Part shown: positions 58,642-64,000 of the stretch, one piece after another | Position numbering within the stretch: position 1 is the first letter of the stretch | How the letters are laid out: the number at the start of each line of letters is the position of its first letter | DNA from: Cyprinodon diabolis | Lineage: Eukaryota; Chordata; Actinopteri; Cyprinodontiformes; Cyprinodontidae | Length of the DNA: 64,000 nucleotides | Assembly: GCA_030533445.1 (NCBI GenBank) | Contig: CM060078.1 | Coordinates: 24,987,091-25,051,090 of the forward strand | Direction of reading: 5' to 3' | Notes under the pieces: generated by a model | The model's input: the letters and a program-made list of their open reading frames with translations, nothing else | Databases searched by the model: none | Told to the model about the DNA's origin: nothing | Translations under genes and position numbers: made by a program

Positions 58642-61632
58642 TCACAGCCAAACAGGAACAGACGAGGCAAAGCTACTCTGATAACTAACAGATCTGCCTC
58701 CCATTCTACTTTTAGAAATTCTAGGAACCACTAGTAAACCTGCAGATTGAGAGCGAAGTGCTCTGTTAGGAACATAAGGAACAATCAGATCTCTGATATA
58801 AGATGGAGCTTGGCCATTTAAGGCTTTATATGTGAGAAGGAGGATTTTAAATTCAATTCTTGATTTAACAGGAAGCCAATGAAGAGAAGCCAGGATAGGA
58901 GAGATATGATCTCTCTTTTTAATTTTCATCAGAACTCTGGCTGCAGCATTTTGGATCAGCTGAAGGCTTTTAACTACAGTTTGTGGACTTCCTGATAGTA
59001 AAGAATTACAATAGTCCAGCCTTGAAGTAACAAATGCATGGACTAGTTTCTCAGCATCACCCCTGGACAGGAGATTTCTAATTTTTGCAATGTTCCTCAG
59101 ATGAAAGAAGGAAATTCTAGAAACCTCTTTGATCTGGGATTTAAATGACAGGTCCTGATCAAAAATAACACCAAGATTTTTTACTTTATTATCTGAAATC
59201 AGTTTAATCCCATCCAAATGAAGTGACTGGCTAATCAGCTTCTTTTTCAGAGACTCTGGTCCAAAGACTATAACTTCTGTTTTGTCTGCATTCAGAAGCA
59301 GAAAGTTAAGAGTCATCCAGGTTTTTATGTCTTCAAGACATGCCTGTAATCTATGTAATGGGTTAGCTTCATCTGGATTTATAGACAGATATAGCTGGGT
59401 ATCATCAGCATAACAGTGGAAATTAATCCCATGCTGTCTAATAACTCTACCAATTGGGAGCATGTATAAAGTAAAGAGAATTGGTCCTAGCACTGATCCC
59501 TGTGGTACTCCACAGGTAACCTTTGAGCGTGTTGAAGATCTATCATTAACATAAACAAACTGAATTCGATCAGATAGATAAGATTTAAACCAGTCTAGTG
59601 CTGTTCCTTTAATTCCAACAAAATATTCAAGTCTTTCTAAAAGAATATTATGGTCAACTGTATCAAATGCAGCACTAAGATCCAACAGGACGAGCACAGA
59701 TACGAGTCCATTATCTGAGGCCATGAGAATATCATTAGTGACTTTCACCAGAGCTGTTTCAGTGCTATGATGAGCTCTAAAGCCAGACTGAAACTCTTCA
59801 AAAAGTTCATTATGGTGTAAGTGGTCGCAAACTTGTTTGGCAACTACTTTCTCAAGAATTTTGGATAAGAAAGGAAGATTGGATATAGGTCTATAATTAA
59901 CCAAGTCATCTGGGTCAAGAGACGGTTTCTTAAGCAGAGGTTTAATTACAGCAACCTTAAAAGCTTTAGGTACATATCCCTGTAACAGAGATAGATTAAT
60001 CACATCTAAAATGGAGGAGGAGATCAAAGGGAATACCTCCTTAAATAACCTGGTTGGAACTGGATCTAACATACAAGTTGAAGGCTTAGATGAAGAAAAT
60101 AATTTTGCTAATTCAGAAAGTTCAACTGGATCAAAGCAGTCTAAACCCGGTTCAGATTCCATGACTACCTCAGGTACAATCGCGGATAGAGGAGTGCTTA
60201 TGATCTTATTTTTAATAAGATCAATCTTATTTATAAAGAATCCCATAAAATCATTACTGCTAAGAGCAGGTGGAATGGACGGTTCAACAGAGCTATGGCT
60301 CTGGGTGAGTTTGGCAACTGTATTAAAAAGAAATCTAGGATTATTCTTATTCTCCTCTATTAATGAGGAGAAGTATGCTGCTCTTGCTTTACAAAGGGTC
60401 CTCTTATACAGCAGTAAACCATTTTTCCAGACTAGGAAGGACTCCCGCAGGCCTGTGGAGCGATATTTTCTCTCCAGTTTCCTAGCATTTTGCTTCAAAG
60501 TACGCAGCTCTGCATTAAACCAAGGAGCAAGCTTTCTATTTTCAACGGTTTTCATTTTCAAGGGAGCTGCGTTGTCTAAGGCAGTACGCAGAGAACTAGC
60601 AACCCCATCAACAAAATCATCAACCTGTGAAGGGGAATAAGCTATGCTTTTGCACTCTGCAGCACTGCTCAGCGACACAGAGGAGAGAGAAAGTGAAGCA
60701 GATTCTTTAAAATTTATAACTGCACCATCTGATAAAGATCTACTAAAATTGAACCTTCTTTTGGGGGAGGAGAACTCTGTTAAAGTAATCCTGAAGGTTA
60801 TTAGAAAGTGGTCAGAGAGGACAGGGTTGTGAGGAAATACTGTTATTTCTTCACATTCTATGCCGTATGTCAGCACAAGATCCAAAGTATGAAGATGAGA
60901 ATGTGTGGGACTATTCACATTTTGAACAAAGCCAATAGTGTCTAAGATAGCATTAAAGGCTGCTCTTAAGCTATCGCCTTCAATGTCAGCATGGATGTTA
61001 AAATCTCCCACTATGATGACCCTGTCAGTATTTAATACCAAATCAGAAAGGAACTCTGAAAACTCATCTAAAAATTCAGAGTAAGGACCTGGCGGACGAT
61101 ACAAAGTTACAAAAAGAAGAGGTTTTCTTGCCTTGAAATTTGGATGAGGGAAATTAAGGGTTAAATGTTCAAAAGAGTTGTAGGTATTAACTGTTTTGGG
61201 AGTAATCAGTAAGTCAGACTGGAAGATTGTTGCTACTCCTCCTCCTCGCCCAGAACTTCTGGGTATGTGAAAATTTAAATAGCTTGAAGGAGTTGCCTCG
61301 TTTATGCTCACATAATCCTCTTGCTGCAGCCAGGTTTCTGTAAGGCAAAACAAGTCAATGTGATTATCACAAATCAAGTCATTAACTAGCAGACTTTTAG
61401 AGGAAAGAGATCTTATGTTAAACAGACCGCATTTAATTGTTTTAACTTTTTCCCCAATTGGAGTTATTTTGATTTTAATTAGATTATCATGATTTACTCC
61501 TTTGGGAATCTTTGCTAATTTATTAGATTTTGGTCGTGGGCAAGACACTGTCTGGATGGAGTAAAGAGTGGGTAACAGTAGAGAAGCTGCAGAGATGTGT
61601 GTTAAACTACAACTCTGCTTCCTGGTCTGCAC
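58642..61632 (-). CDS. LINE ORF2: endonuclease / reverse transcriptase (996 aa)
   Basis: A complete frame. Residues about 66-282 are an apurinic-type endonuclease: FNIRS (71-75), the ETW catalytic Glu (about 99), GDFN (209-212) and SDH (273-275). The reverse transcriptase spans about 550-830: NYRPIS (579-584), DLSAAFD (651-657, first catalytic Asp), [10 protein letters not shown] (708-717), and YADD (741-744, catalytic pair). A C-terminal region of about 150 residues with RLDYCNSLL and LHWLPV follows, as in CR1/L2-clade proteins. All catalytic residues I can check are present. It would copy its own RNA at nicked chromosomal DNA. The start codon lies 9 nt after the ORF1 stop; an upstream gene-like arrangement fits coupled translation. 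No frameshift or stop is visible. Confidence 0.95.
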   Translation of the reverse strand: MQTRKQSCSLTHISAASLLLPTLYSIQTVSCPRPKSNKLAKIPKGVNHDNLIKIKITPIGEKVKTIKCGLFNIRSLSSKSLLVNDLICDNHIDLFCLTETWLQQEDYVSINEATPSSYLNFHIPRSSGRGGGVATIFQSDLLITPKTVNTYNSFEHLTLNFPHPNFKARKPLLFVTLYRPPGPYSEFLDEFSEFLSDLVLNTDRVIIVGDFNIHADIEGDSLRAAFNAILDTIGFVQNVNSPTHSHLHTLDLVLTYGIECEEITVFPHNPVLSDHFLITFRITLTEFSSPKRRFNFSRSLSDGAVINFKESASLSLSSVSLSSAAECKSIAYSPSQVDDFVDGVASSLRTALDNAAPLKMKTVENRKLAPWFNAELRTLKQNARKLERKYRSTGLRESFLVWKNGLLLYKRTLCKARAAYFSSLIEENKNNPRFLFNTVAKLTQSHSSVEPSIPPALSSNDFMGFFINKIDLIKNKIISTPLSAIVPEVVMESEPGLDCFDPVELSELAKLFSSSKPSTCMLDPVPTRLFKEVFPLISSSILDVINLSLLQGYVPKAFKVAVIKPLLKKPSLDPDDLVNYRPISNLPFLSKILEKVVAKQVCDHLHHNELFEEFQSGFRAHHSTETALVKVTNDILMASDNGLVSVLVLLDLSAAFDTVDHNILLERLEYFVGIKGTALDWFKSYLSDRIQFVYVNDRSSTRSKVTCGVPQGSVLGPILFTLYMLPIGRVIRQHGINFHCYADDTQLYLSINPDEANPLHRLQACLEDIKTWMTLNFLLLNADKTEVIVFGPESLKKKLISQSLHLDGIKLISDNKVKNLGVIFDQDLSFKSQIKEVSRISFFHLRNIAKIRNLLSRGDAEKLVHAFVTSRLDYCNSLLSGSPQTVVKSLQLIQNAAARVLMKIKKRDHISPILASLHWLPVKSRIEFKILLLTYKALNGQAPSYIRDLIVPYVPNRALRSQSAGLLVVPRISKSRMGGRSVSYQSSFASSVPVWL

Positions 61633-61641
61633 CCTGGGTGG

Positions 61642-62505
61642 TCAGGGTTTTGGAGGACTAATAAATGTGGCCAGATTCCTAGAAAGAAGAGCTGCACCAT
61701 CCAAAGTGGGATGGATGCCGTCTCTCCGAATCAGACCAGGCTTTCCCCAAAAGGATTGCCAATTATTAATGTAGCCCACGTTGTTTTCAGGACACCACCT
61801 AGACAACCAGCGGTTGAATGACGACATGCGGCTAAACATGTCATCACTGGTCAGATCAGGGAGGGGACCAGAGAAAATTACGGAGTCCGACATTTTTTTG
61901 GCAAACTTACACACCGAAGCAACACTAATTTTAGTGACCTCCGATCGGCGTAACCGGGTGTCATTACCACCAGCGTGAATAACAATCTTACTGTATTTAA
62001 CCTTATCCTTAGCCAGCAGTTTCAGGTAGGATTTGATGTCGCCCGTTCTGGCCCCCGGCAAACATTTGACTATGGTCCCTGGTGTCTCTAATGCCACGTT
62101 TCTGACTATGGAGCTGCCAATCACCAGAGTGGGCTTCTCAGTGGGTGTGTCACTGAGTGGGGAAAACCGGTTAGAAACGTGAACGGGTTGGTGGTGACCA
62201 GTGGGCAGAGATCCACGACTACGCTTTCTGCGTACAGTTACCCAATCGCCTGGCTGCTCAGGCACTTTTGGAGGACAGCTACTTGGGGGGCCTACTTTAA
62301 CTCCTGGATGTTCAACAGCCTGAAGCCTGGATTCTAACTCTGACACCCTCGCCTCCAAAGCTACAAAAATACTACACTTATTACACATCCCATTATCACT
62401 AAAGGAGGCAGAGGAATAACTGAACATCTGACACAGAGAGCAGGAGAGAGGAGAGGAAGAAGGAAGAGTTGGAAAAGAGTCAAGGGAGGGAGAGAGAGAA
62501 GCCAT
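61642..62505 (-). CDS. LINE ORF1 with SGNH-esterase domain (287 aa)
   Basis: RNA-binding/esterase protein of the same LINE. A CSLC...CNKC pair (22-25, 41-44) may bind zinc; a short heptad-like segment [15 protein letters not shown] (51-65) may mediate oligomerisation. The C-terminal half is a SGNH hydrolase-like fold: GSS block (130-132, Ser nucleophile), HAGGND (177-182, Gly/Asn blocks) and DGIHP (262-266, Asp/His). Esterase-type ORF1 is known from CR1/L2-clade LINEs in fish and other vertebrates. ORF1 ends with a stop that is 9 nt before ORF2. Confidence 0.92.
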   Translation of the reverse strand: MASLSPSLDSFPTLPSSSPLSCSLCQMFSYSSASFSDNGMCNKCSIFVALEARVSELESRLQAVEHPGVKVGPPSSCPPKVPEQPGDWVTVRRKRSRGSLPTGHHQPVHVSNRFSPLSDTPTEKPTLVIGSSIVRNVALETPGTIVKCLPGARTGDIKSYLKLLAKDKVKYSKIVIHAGGNDTRLRRSEVTKISVASVCKFAKKMSDSVIFSGPLPDLTSDDMFSRMSSFNRWLSRWCPENNVGYINNWQSFWGKPGLIRRDGIHPTLDGAALLSRNLATFISPPKP

Positions 62506-62794
62506 AGCAATGCTAAGCTAGCGCTAGCCTAGGCTAGCTACTCCTTGCTATCAGAAATAAAACCGTGTGAAACTGACAAGTGCTCAGTAGAAAAGTGCAG
62601 CAGAAGGTGCTATGTTTTAAACTAGTCAGTTAGAGTTACTTAGATACAGAGATATCACAGAGAAAATAACTTAACTTCAGATGGAGTTCCTCTGGAAAGC
62701 TGCAGCAGCTGCACACTCAGTTAATCCAAACAGGAAGTGAACAGGTCCAAACAGGAAGCAGGTCCAAACAGGAAGCAGCTCAACTCAACACATG

Positions 62795-63467
62795 CTCAAC
62801 CGCAGAGGAAGGAGTGCGCACTGTGGGCAAATATGAACTAAATAACTCCAGTGATTTTGACTGTACATCTGTCCTGCTGGGATATGAACTGCTACTCCAA
62901 TCTATGATATTTTTACTACATTTTTAGCCCTTTACCAGGCTTTCCATTAATCTGTGGTTAACTCCATCCATGTTCACATCTACTTTGACAAGCTCATCTT
63001 TCCCTGCAGATAAATCTCCCCCAGTCTTATTTCATGCTAAGGAAATTGTGGTCAGGGTAATGTAATTGTTTTCTGCCTGACATAGCATAAACGCATAAGC
63101 GAAAAAATGAATTTTATCCTTTCTGACCAAAGTAAATATGTTCCACGTTTTAATTCATTCAAGCCCAACAAGTGGAAAATATAAATGGTATCTCTTGCTG
63201 TTCTCCGTGAACAGTGCTTTTCTTTTCCGTGTGGTAAATTTTGGATCCCTGTTTGTTTATGCGTACATCTTCATGAACGCCTAAACAACGAAGAAACCTG
63301 GGGTCTTCAGGTCTTTTAGGTCTAACAAAAAGAATTGTTCTGGTGATGTGGCTCTCAGCTGCTGTTACTCATGTTCTTGCTAATGGTATCTGTAATGGAT
63401 TTTAACCATAGTAATGCAGAGTATAGTGAACATGGTCGAGAGCTGTAGCGCAGGAACTGAAGATGTC
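62795..63467. other. Sequence between LINE and terminal hAT element
   Basis: No genes or transposon ends found. Confidence 0.4.
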
Positions 63468-63475
63468 CTCTAGAG

Positions 63476-63941
63476 CAGTGGTCCCCAACCTTTTTTGCAC
63501 CACGGCCCACTGTATGTCAGTCAATATTTTCACGGACCGGCCGGGGGGGGGGGGGGGCGCATACGATCAAGTAAAATGATACGACTGCATAAAAATAAAA
63601 CAACAAGCCGGTCCCATCTAGGCGTAATTGGAGAAAATGACAGACGAAGTATGCTCCTGATGTCCAGTCTGCTCCTTAGCTTTGTTTTGGTCGCTGTAAC
63701 CGCAGAAAAGATAGGATGTTATAGATAGGATGAGTCTTCAGATGAATTAACCTGTGTCAAGAGGCACAGATGCACCGACTGATGTAATTGTGAGAGAATG
63801 CCGCAATTTTTTACATTTTTCAAAACAAAACATCACTCAGACTCTGATCGTCGATAAATTATATATATATACTTTTTTCTGTGCGGCCCGGTACCAAATG
63901 ACCCACGGACCGGTACCGGTCCCGGTGGTTGGGGACCGCTG
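63476..63941. mobile_element. hAT-type miniature element (466 bp)
   Basis: Starts CAGTGGTCCCCAACC and ends GGTTGGGGACCGCTG (14 of 15 complementary), with an exact 8 bp duplication CTCTAGAG (63468-63475 and 63942-63949). It has a pure G run of about 16 at 63542-63557. No coding capacity. These ends are shared by many vertebrate hAT (Charlie-like) families. Confidence 0.92.
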
Positions 63942-64000
63942 CTCTAGAGTTCCTTGCGCTGGACACGTTTGGCAGTTGGGGATTTCTGCTTTCCCCCATG

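Larger units (their letters stand above)
58117..62790 (-). mobile_element. Nearly full-length L2/CR1-type LINE
   Basis: On the minus strand the order is 5' UTR (about 62790-62506), ORF1, ORF2, then a 3' UTR of about 500 bp that ends in an (ATTCA)n array at 58117-58141, as is usual for fish L2-like LINEs. Short tandem units GTCCAAACAGGAAGCAG lie in the 5' UTR (about 62728-62780). Both ORFs are open end to end, so the insertion is young. The 5' limit is approximate; no target duplication could be defined. Confidence 0.88.

Noticed and set aside
60011..60640. Plus-strand 209-residue frame
   Set aside because: Antisense of LINE ORF2.

Overview
The window is nuclear DNA from a vertebrate, almost certainly a teleost fish. 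It is AT-rich, its genes are split by GT-AG introns, and it is full of fish-type repeats: Rex1-, Rex3- and L2-like LINEs, tRNA-derived SINEs, hAT and pogo DNA elements. No bacterial or organelle genes were seen. The species cannot be fixed from the sequence alone.

Three host genes are recognisable. (1) On the minus strand, two exons of an alpha-2,8-sialyltransferase of the GD3-synthase type (st8sia1): exon 1 at 5301-5479 and exon 2 at 2430-2574. The catalytic sialyl-motif exons lie beyond the left edge. (2) On the plus strand, a complete slow/cardiac-type troponin I gene, with promoter and a noncoding first exon near 12.26-12.33 kb, six coding exons at 12978-16345 and a poly(A) signal at 16547. 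It encodes 189 residues. (3) On the plus strand, the first coding exon of a synaptic Arf-GEF (iqsec3) at 32545-33140. The remaining 31 kb to the right edge look like its first, very long intron, filled with mobile elements.

Region by region: 1-6 kb is st8sia1, whose intron 1 carries two hAT-type elements with clear target-site duplications. 6-12 kb is intergenic with one LTR-like repeat. 12-16.6 kb is troponin I. 16.6-32 kb is intergenic with a TTAA-flanked miniature element, LINE tails, and a 2.2 kb non-autonomous LTR retroelement (24933-27158) that sits in what looks like an older LTR. 32.2-33.1 kb is the iqsec3 promoter and exon. 33.8-50.6 kb of the presumed intron holds a 378 bp hAT miniature element, a decayed L1-type LINE split by a pogo-type transposon, SINEs, and a nest of DNA elements up to four layers deep. 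56-62.8 kb holds a SINE, a Rex3-type LINE fragment and a nearly intact L2/CR1-type LINE with both ORFs open. A 466 bp hAT miniature element closes the window.

The host genes do not form an operon or shared pathway. Their linkage is informative: human ST8SIA1 and IQSEC3 are both on 12p. A troponin I gene beside st8sia1 would sit in the fourth member of the paralogous chromosome set that carries TNNI1, TNNI2 and TNNI3 in mammals, which makes it the most interesting host gene here.
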